Assembly (NCBI GenBank): GCA_965221465.1
Contig: OZ244892.1
Location: 496,001 to 560,000, forward strand
DNA from: Azophilus sp965221465
GTDB lineage: Bacteria; Pseudomonadota; Gammaproteobacteria; Pseudomonadales; Azotimanducaceae
Direction of reading: 5' to 3'
DNA length: 64,000 bases
Below the pieces are notes generated by a model. It was not told the origin of the DNA. It ran no database searches and saw only the letters and a list, made by a program, of their open reading frames with translations. Positions within the stretch are counted from its first letter, which is position 1. Every line of letters starts with the position of its first letter. The translations under genes and the position numbers were made by a program. Shown piece by piece: positions 15,146-24,127 of the stretch.

Positions 15146-16219
15146 GTGCGATTCGTCCGCAAGACGGGTTACGGCCAGGACATCGACCTGTTCGAGCACA
15201 ACGGCCAGCGGTTCTGGTACGGGCTGCTGTGCCTGCTGGTGTTGCTGGCGCCCCTGGCACTCGACCGGTTCTATCTGGGCGAACTGGCGCTGGTGTACAT
15301 CTATGCCATCGCCGGCATCGGCCTGATGCTGCTGGTCGGCTACACCGGGCAGGTGAGTCTCGGCCATGCGGCCTTCCTGGCGATCGGCGCCTATGTCCAC
15401 GCCTGGCTCCTCAATCACGGCTGGCCGCTGCCGCTGGCCCTGGCTGCAGCAACCGGAGTCACGGCTGCGATAGGAGGTATCGTCGGTATTCCGGCACTGC
15501 GAATGACGGGTATCTACCTGGCGGTTGCGACCCTCGCGTTTGCCATGATCGTCGAACAGGTATTGGGGCACTGGGAGTCCGTAACGGGCGGCTACCGGGG
15601 CCTCTCCGTTCCGAATGCACGGTTTCTCATCGATCTTTCCACCCCGGCCGCCTTCTATTATCTGTGTCTGGGCGTCCTCTTCTTCTGCATGATCGCGGCG
15701 CTCAACTGGCTGAGGAGCCCCACGGGCCGGGCGATGGTGGCGGTTCGGGATTCCGAGACCTCGGCCGAGAGCATGGGCATCAGCCTTGCCTATACCAAGA
15801 GCCTGGCCTTTGCGGTTTCCGCCGGATTCACGGGGCTCGCGGGCGGCCTCTTCGCGCACAAGATCGGCTACCTGGCGCCGGATGCCTTCACGCTGATCAT
15901 GTCCATCCAGCTGCTGCTGATGGTCGTGGTCGGCGGCCTGGGTTCGATGCACGGGGTGATCTTCGGCGCCATGTTCATCGGGCTCCTGCCCCAGGGAATC
16001 GCCGTATTCCGGGACGCAGTGCCGCCGGCGGTCGGCCAGATTCCGGGGCTGGAACCGGGGATCTTCGGTCTCATACTGATCCTGTTCCTGATATACGAAC
16101 CCCTGGGCCTCTATGGTCGGTGGCGCAAGGTCCGCCTCTTCTTCGAGCAGTTCCCGCTGTACCGGCGGGCGACCTACAAGCGCCAGAAGAGCTTTCTGCG
16201 CACGGAGCGGCTGCGATGA
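15146..16219 (+). CDS. livM: Branched-chain amino acid-type ABC transporter permease LivM
   Basis: 357 residues, with an N-terminal extension (about 1-25) before the first membrane segment, and the family landmarks LMLLVGYTGQVSLGHAAFLAIGAY and the coupling loop MVVVGGLGSMHGVIFGAMFIG. A basic C-terminal tail of about 35 residues follows the last membrane segment. GTG 15146 lies two bases after the livH stop with AAGG upstream. Its stop overlaps the livG start (ATGA), so the pair is coupled. Confidence 0.9.
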   Translation: MRFVRKTGYGQDIDLFEHNGQRFWYGLLCLLVLLAPLALDRFYLGELALVYIYAIAGIGLMLLVGYTGQVSLGHAAFLAIGAYVHAWLLNHGWPLPLALAAATGVTAAIGGIVGIPALRMTGIYLAVATLAFAMIVEQVLGHWESVTGGYRGLSVPNARFLIDLSTPAAFYYLCLGVLFFCMIAALNWLRSPTGRAMVAVRDSETSAESMGISLAYTKSLAFAVSAGFTGLAGGLFAHKIGYLAPDAFTLIMSIQLLLMVVVGGLGSMHGVIFGAMFIGLLPQGIAVFRDAVPPAVGQIPGLEPGIFGLILILFLIYEPLGLYGRWRKVRLFFEQFPLYRRATYKRQKSFLRTERLR

Positions 16220-16974
16220 CGCTGCTGTCGGCCGAGGGCATCTCGGTGAGCTTCGGGGGCGTCAAGGCCGTGCAGGATGTTTCCTTCTCGGTACAAGAGG
16301 GGCAGGTCTACAGCATCGTCGGCCCCAACGGCGCGGGAAAGACGACGATCTTCAACCTCATCAGCCGCATCTACGATGTCGACACCGGGACGATCGCCTT
16401 CGACGGCAGCGACATCACGCACATCCCCACACACGCCGTCGCCGAACGGGGCATAGCGCGCACCTTTCAGAATACCGAACTCTTCGAGCAGGAAACCGTG
16501 CTCAAGAATCTGCTGATCGGATGCCACATCCATCGGCAGAGCAACCTGATCTCCGAGTTGTTCTTTCTGCCTTCCGTGCGGCGCCAGGAACTTGCGTTGC
16601 GCGAGGCGGTCGAGGACGTCATCGACCTGCTCGACCTGCAGAGCCATCGACACAAGGTGATCGGCGAGTTGCCCTACGGCGTGCGCAAGATGGTGGAGAT
16701 CGCACGGGCGCTGTGCCTGAAACCGAAACTGCTGCTGCTCGACGAACCGTCCTCGGGCTTGAACCCGGAGGAGACCGAAGACCTGTCGTTCTGGCTGGAG
16801 GACATCAACGAAGAACTGGGCATTACGGTGATCATGGTGGAGCACGACATGAATCTGGTGAGCACGGCCTCCCACCAGGTATTGGCCATGGCCGACGGCA
16901 AGACCATTACGTCCGGGGAGCCGGCCGCCGTGCAGAGCCACCCGGAAGTCCTGCGCGCCTACCTCGGGGATTGA
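16216..16974 (+). CDS. livG: ABC transporter ATP-binding protein LivG
   Basis: 252 residues. Walker A GPNGAGKTT at about 36-44, the LivG-type insertion with GIARTFQNTELFEQETVLKN, a signature region PYGVRKMVEIARAL (the usual LSGGQ is the divergent PYGVR, which is tolerated in some LivG proteins), Walker B LLLLDEPSSGLN and H-loop MVEHDM. Energises the LivHM permease in the cytoplasm as a heterodimer with LivF. ATG 16216 overlaps the livM stop. Confidence 0.92.
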   Translation: MTLLSAEGISVSFGGVKAVQDVSFSVQEGQVYSIVGPNGAGKTTIFNLISRIYDVDTGTIAFDGSDITHIPTHAVAERGIARTFQNTELFEQETVLKNLLIGCHIHRQSNLISELFFLPSVRRQELALREAVEDVIDLLDLQSHRHKVIGELPYGVRKMVEIARALCLKPKLLLLDEPSSGLNPEETEDLSFWLEDINEELGITVIMVEHDMNLVSTASHQVLAMADGKTITSGEPAAVQSHPEVLRAYLGD

Positions 16975-16976
16975 GC

Positions 16977-17744
16977 GTGGCCGACCTCCTCGAACTGCGC
17001 AACATCGAGACCTACTACGGTCCGATTCTCGCCATACACGGCGTCAGCATGCGCGTCGAACAAGGACGAATCGTCACCGTGCTCGGCGCCAACGGGGCGG
17101 GCAAGACCACGGTTCTGAAGACCATCAGCGGCGCCATGGACCCGCAGAAGGGCTCGGTAATCTACGACGGCAAGCCGATCCAGGCGCGGGACCCGGACTG
17201 GATCGCCCGCCTCGGCATCGGCCACGTGCCGGAAGGCCGGGAGGTGTTTCCTTTCCTGACCGTGGAAGAGAACCTGCGCATGGGCGCCTACGCACGCCGT
17301 GACCGGGAGATCGATCGGGACCTGGAACTCGTCTACGAGTACTTTCCCGTATTGACGCGCTTCGTCAGACAGCCCGCCCAGGTGTTGTCCGGAGGCCAGC
17401 AGCAGATGCTGGCGATCGGCCGGGCGCTGATGCTGCGCCCGAAACTCATGCTGCTCGACGAGCCGTCGCTGGGTCTTGCGCCGAAGCTGGTGCACGAGAT
17501 CGCGGAAATCGTCACGCGTCTCAATCGGGAACGGCAGGTCACGGTGCTGCTCGTCGAACAGAACGCCAGGATGGCGCTGGACATCGCCGATTACGGCTAC
17601 GTCATGGAACTCGGCCGCATCGTCATGGAGGACAGCTGCGAACGGCTGAAGAACGCCGCGGACATCCAGGAGTTCTATCTCGGCATGAAAGACCAGGGCG
17701 TGCGCGGCCGGCGACGCTGGAAGCAGCGCAAGACGTGGCGTTGA
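16977..17744 (+). CDS. livF: ABC transporter ATP-binding protein LivF
   Basis: 255 residues. Walker A GANGAGKTT, the LivF hallmark GHVPEGREVFPFLTVEENL, canonical signature LSGGQQQML, Walker B LMLLDEPSLGLAP and the H-loop region LLVEQN. The C-terminus carries a short basic tail (RGRRRWKQRKTW) beyond the usual end. GTG 16977 lies two bases after the livG stop. Partner ATPase of LivG; the only one of the two with a fully canonical signature, so it probably supplies the competent composite site. Confidence 0.92.
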   Translation: MADLLELRNIETYYGPILAIHGVSMRVEQGRIVTVLGANGAGKTTVLKTISGAMDPQKGSVIYDGKPIQARDPDWIARLGIGHVPEGREVFPFLTVEENLRMGAYARRDREIDRDLELVYEYFPVLTRFVRQPAQVLSGGQQQMLAIGRALMLRPKLMLLDEPSLGLAPKLVHEIAEIVTRLNRERQVTVLLVEQNARMALDIADYGYVMELGRIVMEDSCERLKNAADIQEFYLGMKDQGVRGRRRWKQRKTWR

Positions 17745-17777
17745 CCAGAGAATTCGGGCTCGCAGGAGAAAACGACC

Positions 17778-19592
17778 ATGGCTGAACAGGTCATCGACGG
17801 GTGCGACACCCTGCCAGGGCTGTTCTCGAAGCGGGTCGCCGAGTGGGCAGACCGGGTGGCGCTGCGCGAGAAGGACTTCGGCATCTGGAACGAATACACC
17901 TGGTCGGAGTACGGGCGCCAGGCGCGGCTCGTGGGCCTCGGGCTGAAGGCGCTGGGGCTCGAACGCGGCGATGTGTGCTCCGTCGCCGGGGAAGTCTGCA
18001 AGGAGTGGGTGTTCGCAGACCTCGGCATCAACGGTGTCGGCGGCGTGACCAACGGTATCTATCCCACGGATTCGCCGAATCAGGTGGAGTATCTCGTCAA
18101 CGACAGCGGCACCCGCTTCTATTTCGCCGAGGACGAGGAGCAACTCGACAAGATCCTCGAGGTTCGGGAGCGCACGCCGACGCTCGAGAAGATCGTGATA
18201 TTCGACATGGAAGGATTGCGCAATTTCTCCGATGACGATTGCCTCAGTTACGAGGCGCTGCTCGAACTCGGCAGCGAATACGGCGACAAGCACCCGGGCC
18301 TGTGGCAAACGGAGATCGATGCGGCTCGGCCGGATGACCTCATGGTGCTCACCTACACGTCCGGCACCACCGGGCCGCCCAAGGGCGCCATGATCAGCCA
18401 GCGCAACATGATATTCATGATGCGCAACCTGCAGGACATCTACCGGTTTCGCGATACCGACGAACAGGTGGGCTTCCTGCCGCTCGCACACATTGCCGGA
18501 CGCATGTTCTACATCGCCAGCGGAATCGAATCGGGCTGCATCGTCAATCTGGTCGAGGCACCCGAGACCTTCGCCCACGACCAGCAGCAGGTGGCGCCCA
18601 CCGCGGTTTTCGCCGTGCCCCGGGTGTGGGAGAAACAGCATTCCACCATCGTCATCAAGCTGAAGGACGGTACTGCGTTGGGGCGGAAGGCCTACGACCT
18701 GGCGCTGAAGACGGGTCTGAAGCGGGCGCAATACCTGAAAGCCGGCGAATCCGTTCCCGGGTTGCTGGCGCTGGCATACGCCGTGCTGGATTTCCTGGTG
18801 TTCAGGAACATCCGCCTCTTCCTCGGCATCGACCGCTGCCGCTGGCTGTCCACGGGCGCGGCGCCGATCGCACCGGAACTCATCGACTGGTTCTGGGCAC
18901 TCGGCAGACCGATGTTCGAAGTCTACGGCCAGACGGAATGCAGCGGGCTCGCTACTGCCAATGTGCCGGGCCAGTCCCGCATCGGCAGCGTCGGCAGGTC
19001 CAATGCGGAAGTGGAGGTCGCGCTGTCGCCGGAGAACGAGATTCTCATACGCAGCGACGGCGTGATTCGGGGCTACTGGAACAAGCCGGAGAAGACGGCG
19101 GAGACCATCCGCGATTCCTGGCTCCACAGCGGCGACGTGGGCCGCATCGACGACGACGGCTATGTCTACATCGTCGATCGCATGAAGGACATCATCATCA
19201 CCGCCGGGGGCAAGAACGTCACGCCCAGCGAAATCGAGAACCAGCTCAAGTTCTCGCCGTTCATCACCGATGCGGTCGTCGTCGGAGACCGCCGTCCCTA
19301 TCTCACCTGCCTGGTGATGATCGACCACGAGAACGTCACCAAGTTCGCCCAGGACAACGATGTGCCGTTCACCAACTACACGAGCCTGTGCCACACCCAG
19401 GAGGTGCAGGACCTGATCGGCGACGAGATCGAACGCGTCAATGCCAAGTTCGCGCGCGTGGAAACCGTCAAGAAATTCCGCCTGATCGACCAACTGCTCG
19501 ATCCGGAGGACGACGAACTGACACCCACCCAGAAGCTGAAGCGCAAGGTGGTGCACGAGAAGTACGGGAACCTGATCGCCGAGATGTATTGA
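17778..19592 (+). CDS. Long-chain acyl-CoA synthetase-like AMP-binding ligase
   Basis: 604 residues of the ANL superfamily. Activates a carboxylic acid as acyl-AMP, then as acyl-CoA. Visible: P-loop TYTSGTTGPPKGAMIS, the A5 region FEVYGQTECSG, SGDVGRIDDDGYVYIVDRMKD and the hinge ITAGGKNVTPSEIENQLK with the catalytic lysine near PTQKLKRK at the C-terminus. The size and the AVPRVWEK segment match the FadD15/long-chain type rather than acetyl-CoA synthetase. ATG 17778 with AGGAGA upstream, 33 bp after livF. Lying between the ATPases and the binding protein of the Liv cluster, it probably activates the imported acid (inference). Confidence 0.9.
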   Translation: MAEQVIDGCDTLPGLFSKRVAEWADRVALREKDFGIWNEYTWSEYGRQARLVGLGLKALGLERGDVCSVAGEVCKEWVFADLGINGVGGVTNGIYPTDSPNQVEYLVNDSGTRFYFAEDEEQLDKILEVRERTPTLEKIVIFDMEGLRNFSDDDCLSYEALLELGSEYGDKHPGLWQTEIDAARPDDLMVLTYTSGTTGPPKGAMISQRNMIFMMRNLQDIYRFRDTDEQVGFLPLAHIAGRMFYIASGIESGCIVNLVEAPETFAHDQQQVAPTAVFAVPRVWEKQHSTIVIKLKDGTALGRKAYDLALKTGLKRAQYLKAGESVPGLLALAYAVLDFLVFRNIRLFLGIDRCRWLSTGAAPIAPELIDWFWALGRPMFEVYGQTECSGLATANVPGQSRIGSVGRSNAEVEVALSPENEILIRSDGVIRGYWNKPEKTAETIRDSWLHSGDVGRIDDDGYVYIVDRMKDIIITAGGKNVTPSEIENQLKFSPFITDAVVVGDRRPYLTCLVMIDHENVTKFAQDNDVPFTNYTSLCHTQEVQDLIGDEIERVNAKFARVETVKKFRLIDQLLDPEDDELTPTQKLKRKVVHEKYGNLIAEMY

Positions 19593-19603
19593 GCCGCTGC
19601 GTT

Positions 19604-19648
19604 GCGAGTTCCGATCCCGGCGCGGCGGGACGAGGACGCGCAAGGAAC
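19604..19648 (+). repeat. Dispersed repeat, module B only
   Basis: A 45-bp copy of module B (GCGAGTTCCGATCCCGGCGC, then GACGAGGACGCGCAAGGAAC) 12 bp after the acyl-CoA synthetase stop. The central palindrome has one change (CGCGGCGGG). The rest of 19593-19903 shows no gene; the part before 19904 should contain the livK ribosome-binding region. Confidence 0.8.
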
Positions 19649-19903
19649 GTTGGACGACCTGCGGCGAATGTCGGGCTCGGCCATGGCCCCGTTGGCATGG
19701 TCTGTTCCCGACGATTGCAGCAATGGTACTCTTTCGGGGCGTCAACGGGTGACGCATTCCGGGAGTCAACACTGGATTTGCCCATTTGCGACACGGCTCC
19801 GACTGGCAGACGCGGTTGTCCGATGCAGCGGTGTGGTCCCAGGGCAGGCCCTGGTCGCCGGAGGCGGGTTTCGCCCGGATGGGCACGGAGAAACGGGTTA
19901 GCC

Positions 19904-21097
19904 ATGAAGTCGATAGTTACGATAGCTTTCTGCGGGGCGATTCTTGCTCTGCTCTCGGGGTGTTCCGACGAGAATGCCGGCGATGACGGCGGCGCAGGCG
20001 CCACCCGCGGTGTCACGGATACGGAAATTGTCCTCGGAACGCACACCGATGTATCCGGCGCCGTTGCGATCTGGGGCGTCGGCATCGTCAACGGAGCCCG
20101 CATGCGCTTCGACGAGGCGAACGAAGCGGGTGGCGTTCATGGCCGCCGAATCCGCTACATTGTGGAAGACACGTCGTACCAGTTGCCGAAGGCCATTCAG
20201 GCGGCCAACAAGCTGGTCAATCGCGACAACATTCTGGCCATGGTGCTCGGCACCGGTACGCCGATGAACAATGCCATCATGCCCCGGTTGTTCGAGCAGG
20301 GCGTGCCCAACCTCTTTCCGGTGAGTGGCGGCCGGCAGATGGTGGAGCCCTTCCATCCCTTGAAGTTCACCCAGCGGGGCATCTATTACGACGAGGTGCG
20401 TGCGGCGATCAAGTACTTCGTCGAGCGGGAGGGCCGGCAGAATGTCTGCGCCATTTACCACGATACCGATTACGGGCTGGAAATCCGCGAGGCGGTCGAG
20501 GACCAGACGCAGGCCATGGGCCTGCCGGTCGTCGAGGAGTCTGCCCACAAGCCGACGGAGAGCGAATTCACGGCAGCCGTGCTTCGGTTGAGGAATGCGG
20601 GGTGCAATCTGGTGCTGATGGGCACGGTACACCGCGACACGATTCTGATTCTCGATACGGCCCGCAAGATGGGATGGACCGATGTGGCCTGGGTAGGCAA
20701 CAACGCCGCCTACGGCCAGGTCATCGCCGACCAGGATAGCGGCGACGGGTATTACGCCTTCGTGCACATGGCCCGGATTTACGCTGAGGACGAGAAGTCG
20801 CCCCGGGTGCAGGCCTGGTGGGACCGTTACGTCGCGCTCTACGATGTGGAGCCCGGGTTGCCCGCCATGGAGGGCTACCGCGGCGCCGACCTGGTGGTGA
20901 AGGCCCTGGAAAACGCCGGCCCCGACCTGACCGTCGATTCGCTGCTCGAGGGCATCGAGTCGATTACGGACTACACCGACATCTTCGGCTACAGGGTTTC
21001 TTTCTCGGCCGAAAAACACAGCGGCGCCACCGAGAGCGTTCTTTCCCAGGTGCAGAATGGTCGGTGGGTGGTGCTGGAGCAATCGATCTCATACTGA
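19904..21097 (+). CDS. livK: ABC transporter substrate-binding lipoprotein, LivK type
   Basis: 397 residues. Lipoprotein signal with lipobox LLSGC (cysteine at 20), then the type I periplasmic fold: TEIVLGTHTDVSG, GRRIRYIVEDTSYQLPKAIQAANKLV, VGNNAAYGQVIADQD and a C-terminal YEVEPGLPAMEGYRGADLV-like helix region. In a Gram-negative cell it would be periplasmic, tethered to a membrane, delivering ligand to LivHM. It ends the cluster, separated from the ligase gene by a 311-bp gap, so it may have its own promoter. Ligand unknown; an organic acid or amino acid is expected from the family. Confidence 0.88.
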   Translation: MKSIVTIAFCGAILALLSGCSDENAGDDGGAGATRGVTDTEIVLGTHTDVSGAVAIWGVGIVNGARMRFDEANEAGGVHGRRIRYIVEDTSYQLPKAIQAANKLVNRDNILAMVLGTGTPMNNAIMPRLFEQGVPNLFPVSGGRQMVEPFHPLKFTQRGIYYDEVRAAIKYFVEREGRQNVCAIYHDTDYGLEIREAVEDQTQAMGLPVVEESAHKPTESEFTAAVLRLRNAGCNLVLMGTVHRDTILILDTARKMGWTDVAWVGNNAAYGQVIADQDSGDGYYAFVHMARIYAEDEKSPRVQAWWDRYVALYDVEPGLPAMEGYRGADLVVKALENAGPDLTVDSLLEGIESITDYTDIFGYRVSFSAEKHSGATESVLSQVQNGRWVVLEQSISY

Positions 21098-21205
21098 ACC
21101 GGCGCCGGGCGTCCACGGGCAGTTCGCCAAGGCGCGCGCCCTGGATTTCCTGCGCGCCCGGGCGAAGATCGACGGGGGATCAGCGGCAGTGCGTTCCGAG
21201 GGCGA

Positions 21206-22030
21206 TCAGGCGCGGGCCGGCTCCGGGTAGAACCAGGCCCGGCAGCCGGCGGCACGATCGAAGGGGCGCCAGTCGTCCGGGTCCTGGGCCAGACGGTCGG
21301 CGATCACGTGCAGAACGTCGGGGTTGACGGCCATGCCCGTGTGGCTGGCGCGGACCTCGACGTTTTCGGAAAGAGCGCTCTCCCGATCGACGCACGCCTG
21401 CCAGTAGGCGACACCGTCGGTTCTGCTGTAGATGGAGGTGCTCGGCAGACCCATGGGCGCTCTCGGGTCGGCGTGATCGAACATGCGCCGGCGCATCTCT
21501 TCTGCGGTATGCCCCGACAGCGACTCGAAGAGCCGGGTCACCATGGGCGACGCCGTCTGCGCGTCGTCCTGCCCTGCATAGGGGCTGCCGAGGGTAATCA
21601 CGCAGCGGACCGCTTGGGGAAATCGGCGGGCGATTTCCCGGGCATAGATGCCTCCGAGGCTCTGCCCGACCAGGGAGATCTTCTCGCCGCTCGACTGATG
21701 AGCCCGATAGAAGCGCCGTACGGCCCCTTCGAGCAGGTGTGGATTACCGGTGTTGCGGCCGTGCAGCCAGGGCAGCGATACGTACCCCAGCCGGGTGAGA
21801 AACCTGCGCAGGATCAAGGTGGAATCGTCGCCGCCGAGGAACCCCGGCAGCACCATGACGGGATGCCCGTCGCCCCGCGCGGCATGCCGCAGGAGCGTCG
21901 GCCAGGAGAAGCCGAGCCGGCTGACTTCCAGGAACACGCGCGGCAGTTCCCAGGCAAGATGTGTTACGGACGGGCCGTGCCGCCGCGGCCTTGGTGCCTC
22001 GAATGCTAATGACACAACAACCCCCGTCAT
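21206..22030 (-). CDS. Alpha/beta-hydrolase (lipase/esterase-like)
   Basis: About 274 residues. Nucleophile elbow VGQSLGG with S124, an oxyanion-type HPVMVLPGFLGGDDS earlier, and a late SHTGM histidine typical of lipase-like hydrolases with the sequence VNPDVLHVIADRL. Likely cleaves an ester or acts on a lipid; no signal peptide is visible, so probably cytoplasmic. Several starts are open; I use ATG 22030, which begins MTGVVVSLAFEAP. Codons upstream to 22189 are arginine- and cysteine-rich and look noncoding. Convergent with livK. Confidence 0.8.
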   Translation of the reverse strand: MTGVVVSLAFEAPRPRRHGPSVTHLAWELPRVFLEVSRLGFSWPTLLRHAARGDGHPVMVLPGFLGGDDSTLILRRFLTRLGYVSLPWLHGRNTGNPHLLEGAVRRFYRAHQSSGEKISLVGQSLGGIYAREIARRFPQAVRCVITLGSPYAGQDDAQTASPMVTRLFESLSGHTAEEMRRRMFDHADPRAPMGLPSTSIYSRTDGVAYWQACVDRESALSENVEVRASHTGMAVNPDVLHVIADRLAQDPDDWRPFDRAAGCRAWFYPEPARA

Positions 22031-22262
22031 CGATTCGTCACGAAGTTTGGCGGAGTGGTTTGCTGCGGTCAACAACAAGACGCGTTTCCGAGGGCGCGCG
22101 GTTGCGTCGGTCGCCGGCACGGCGCAAACTGCCTTGCCATGGCATTGCCGGCCGGGTCGGCGAACGCACATTCGATCGGCAGCACGCATCCTGTGCGAAA
22201 CGAGGCTTGTGCCGGGCCTGCCGGCCGAGGGGATTCAACAGCGGCGGACGAGGAAACATCCG

Positions 22263-22571
22263 ATGGCGACATACATCATGCTCAGCACGCTCACCGACGA
22301 GGGACGCAAGACGCTGAAGGGACGTCCCGAGCGCCTCGGTGAGGTCAACAAGGAAGTCGAGAGCATGGGCGCCAGGGTGGTTTCCCAGTACGCCGTGCTC
22401 GGCGGATACGACTTCGTCAATGTCATCGAAGCGCCGTCGAACGAGATCATGGCCCGCCTATCCATGGAACTCGGCTCCCGTGGAACCATCAAGATCACGA
22501 CGTTTCCGGCCATTGCCATCGACAAGTACATCAACATGATGAAAGGCGCCACTCCGGAAAACGCGGATTGA
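22263..22571 (+). CDS. GYD-domain protein
   Basis: 102 residues of the GYD family, small ferredoxin-fold proteins of unknown function named for the motif seen here at G48-Y49-D50 (LGGYDFVNVIEAP). The N-terminus TYIMLSTLTDEGRKTLK is typical. ATG 22263 is preceded by GAGG-containing sequence about 13 bases upstream. The next gene starts four bases after the stop and begins with a second, divergent GYD-like domain, so the pair must be cotranscribed and may form heteromers (inference). Confidence 0.88.
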   Translation: MATYIMLSTLTDEGRKTLKGRPERLGEVNKEVESMGARVVSQYAVLGGYDFVNVIEAPSNEIMARLSMELGSRGTIKITTFPAIAIDKYINMMKGATPENAD

Positions 22572-22575
22572 CCCC

Positions 22576-23562
22576 GTGGGCATTTACGTCCTACTCATGC
22601 GGGACCATTCCGAGGGCCTGAAGGCCATGAAGTCCGAGGGTGCCGATGCTGTGGAGCGCGTCCGCGAAGCCCTCGAGCGCTGGGAAGCGAAGGTCCTGAT
22701 GGGTTACCGTCTGCTCGGCGAGTGGGACCAGTGCTTCGTGGTCGATGCGCCCGACAACTTCAAGGCTTATCGGGCCACCCTCGCCCAGGAAATGAGCACC
22801 ACGGCGGACACGGAGATTCTGCCGGCCATCGACCTGCCGCTTTTCCAGCGCCTGCTGAGCCAGTCTGCACAGACGGCGGGGCCGCATCGCTGGCAGATAC
22901 AGTGGTGGGCGCGGGTCGCTCGTTTTGCCATGTACCCGTACGCGTACCAGCGCTGGGGCTGGCGCTTCTTCACCGAGCACCGGGTGTACGGCAAGGAGAG
23001 GTTCAGGGCGGTGCGAGGGCCTTGCATCGTCATTGCCAACCACCAGAGCCACTTCGACCAGTATTGCCTGATGAAGGCGATCCCCTTGCGCATCCGCACG
23101 AACCTGTTCTTCGGTGCGGCGGCCGACCGCTGGTTCCTGAAGGGTCGCAAGGAGATCACCTTGCAGCCCTGGTACCAATCCCTGGTGACGGGCGCCTATC
23201 CGATCCAGCGCGGCGGCGGCTCCCGCACCCTGGAGTATCCGAACTGGCTGCTGGAGCATGGGGCGAATCTGATGCTGTTCCCGGAGGGAACGCGCGCCCG
23301 CGGCAGGCACCTGTCGCACTTCAAGCACGGCGTATCGATTCTCGCGCTCGGCAACGACGTGCCGGTGGTGCCGATTTACCTCGAGGGCCTGAAGCAGATT
23401 CGACCGCCGGGCACCAAGGAAGCCCAGCCGGGTCCGGTGGCGGCGCATGTGCTCGACCCCATCCGGTTCGAGCCCGGTACGCAGGTTCCGGAAGCGACGG
23501 AGCGGCTGTATTCGACCATGCGGGACTTTCACGAGAGCATTGTCGAGAAGAACTCGGGCTGA
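22576..23562 (+). CDS. GYD-like domain fused to a PlsC-type acyltransferase
   Basis: 328 residues. Residues 1-90 follow the adjacent GYD protein (IYVLLMRDHSEGLKAMK, then LLGEWDQCFVVDAPD where the GYD triplet is EWD). Residues about 130-310 are a lysophosphatidic-acid acyltransferase-like domain: catalytic NHQSHFD with H156 and D161 (HX4D), NLFFGAAADRWFLKG, and FPEGTRARGR (235-244). Such enzymes move an acyl group to lysophospholipid or a related acceptor at the membrane. GTG 22576 lies four bases after the GYD stop. The GYD half may be a regulatory or dimerising module. It adjoins storage-lipid genes; the exact acceptor is unknown. Confidence 0.85.
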   Translation: MGIYVLLMRDHSEGLKAMKSEGADAVERVREALERWEAKVLMGYRLLGEWDQCFVVDAPDNFKAYRATLAQEMSTTADTEILPAIDLPLFQRLLSQSAQTAGPHRWQIQWWARVARFAMYPYAYQRWGWRFFTEHRVYGKERFRAVRGPCIVIANHQSHFDQYCLMKAIPLRIRTNLFFGAAADRWFLKGRKEITLQPWYQSLVTGAYPIQRGGGSRTLEYPNWLLEHGANLMLFPEGTRARGRHLSHFKHGVSILALGNDVPVVPIYLEGLKQIRPPGTKEAQPGPVAAHVLDPIRFEPGTQVPEATERLYSTMRDFHESIVEKNSG

Positions 23563-23647
23563 CGGGGTGTCGGATTGCCGCCGCGGCGCCCTTGCGACGA
23601 AAGCCGGTGAGCGTTGCGGGGAAGAGATAGGCGGGAAAAAAGGCACA

Positions 23648-23688
23648 ACCCGCCGGTAATCGGAAACGGTCTCGAATTACCGGCGGGT
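23648..23688 (-). terminator. Rho-independent terminator of the phasin gene
   Basis: A perfect 13-bp inverted repeat (ACCCGCCGGTAAT / ATTACCGGCGGGT) with a 15-base loop; on the minus strand it is followed by TGTGCC and a run of six T. It ends the phasin transcript and may also stop readthrough from the GYD-PlsC gene arriving from the other side. Confidence 0.85.
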
Positions 23689-23716
23689 GTGCGGGGGGAG
23701 GAAAGCGGAAAACCGC

Positions 23717-24082
23717 TCAGGCTGCCGCTTTTTCTGCGCTGGCCTTCGTTGAGGTGCGCTTTGCCCGCGGCTTTTCTTCGGCTTCGGGGCTGAACGCCTT
23801 GCGAATCGTTTCGTTATTGGCGTTGAACGCGTCACGCAGCAATTCGCCGCGCGTCTTCAGGGTTTCCTGGGTGCCGTTCCAGAGTTGCTCGCCGTACTCG
23901 CGCTGCAGGTCGACGAAGCTCTGGATGTCGGTCGCCTCGGGCAACCGGCCGGCGAAATCCTGATTGAACCTGATGTAATCGCCGAAGCTCTTGGAGTCGA
24001 ACTCGGCAATCTTGCGGAACCACTCCGCATTGAGTTCCGTCAGGTCACGGGCAAGTTTCATTTGCGTTTCGAACGGGTTCAT
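23717..24082 (-). CDS. phaP: Phasin-family granule-associated protein
   Basis: 121 residues, mostly amphipathic helix (METQMKLARDL-like start MNPFETQMKLARDLTEL, then NQDFAGRLPEATDIQSFVDL) followed by an Ala/Lys-rich tail (KPRAKRTSTKASAEKAAA), the usual phasin pattern. Phasins coat polyhydroxyalkanoate granules and control their size. ATG 24082 has GGAGATAACAG upstream. Transcribed alone, with a candidate promoter carrying two PhaR-like sites upstream and a strong terminator downstream. PHA synthase and PhaR lie 3.3-5 kb away on the other strand. Confidence 0.85.
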   Translation of the reverse strand: MNPFETQMKLARDLTELNAEWFRKIAEFDSKSFGDYIRFNQDFAGRLPEATDIQSFVDLQREYGEQLWNGTQETLKTRGELLRDAFNANNETIRKAFSPEAEEKPRAKRTSTKASAEKAAA

Positions 24083-24127
24083 CTGTTATCTCCACGTCTG
24101 CTTTACGGGTTTAGGCAGCTTGGATGC

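Noticed and set aside
16959..19886. Open frame of about 975 codons on the minus strand antisense to livF and the acyl-CoA synthetase
   Set aside because: It is the mirror of GC-rich codons in well-conserved genes; its translation has no motif and is rich in His, Arg and Asp as expected for shadow frames.
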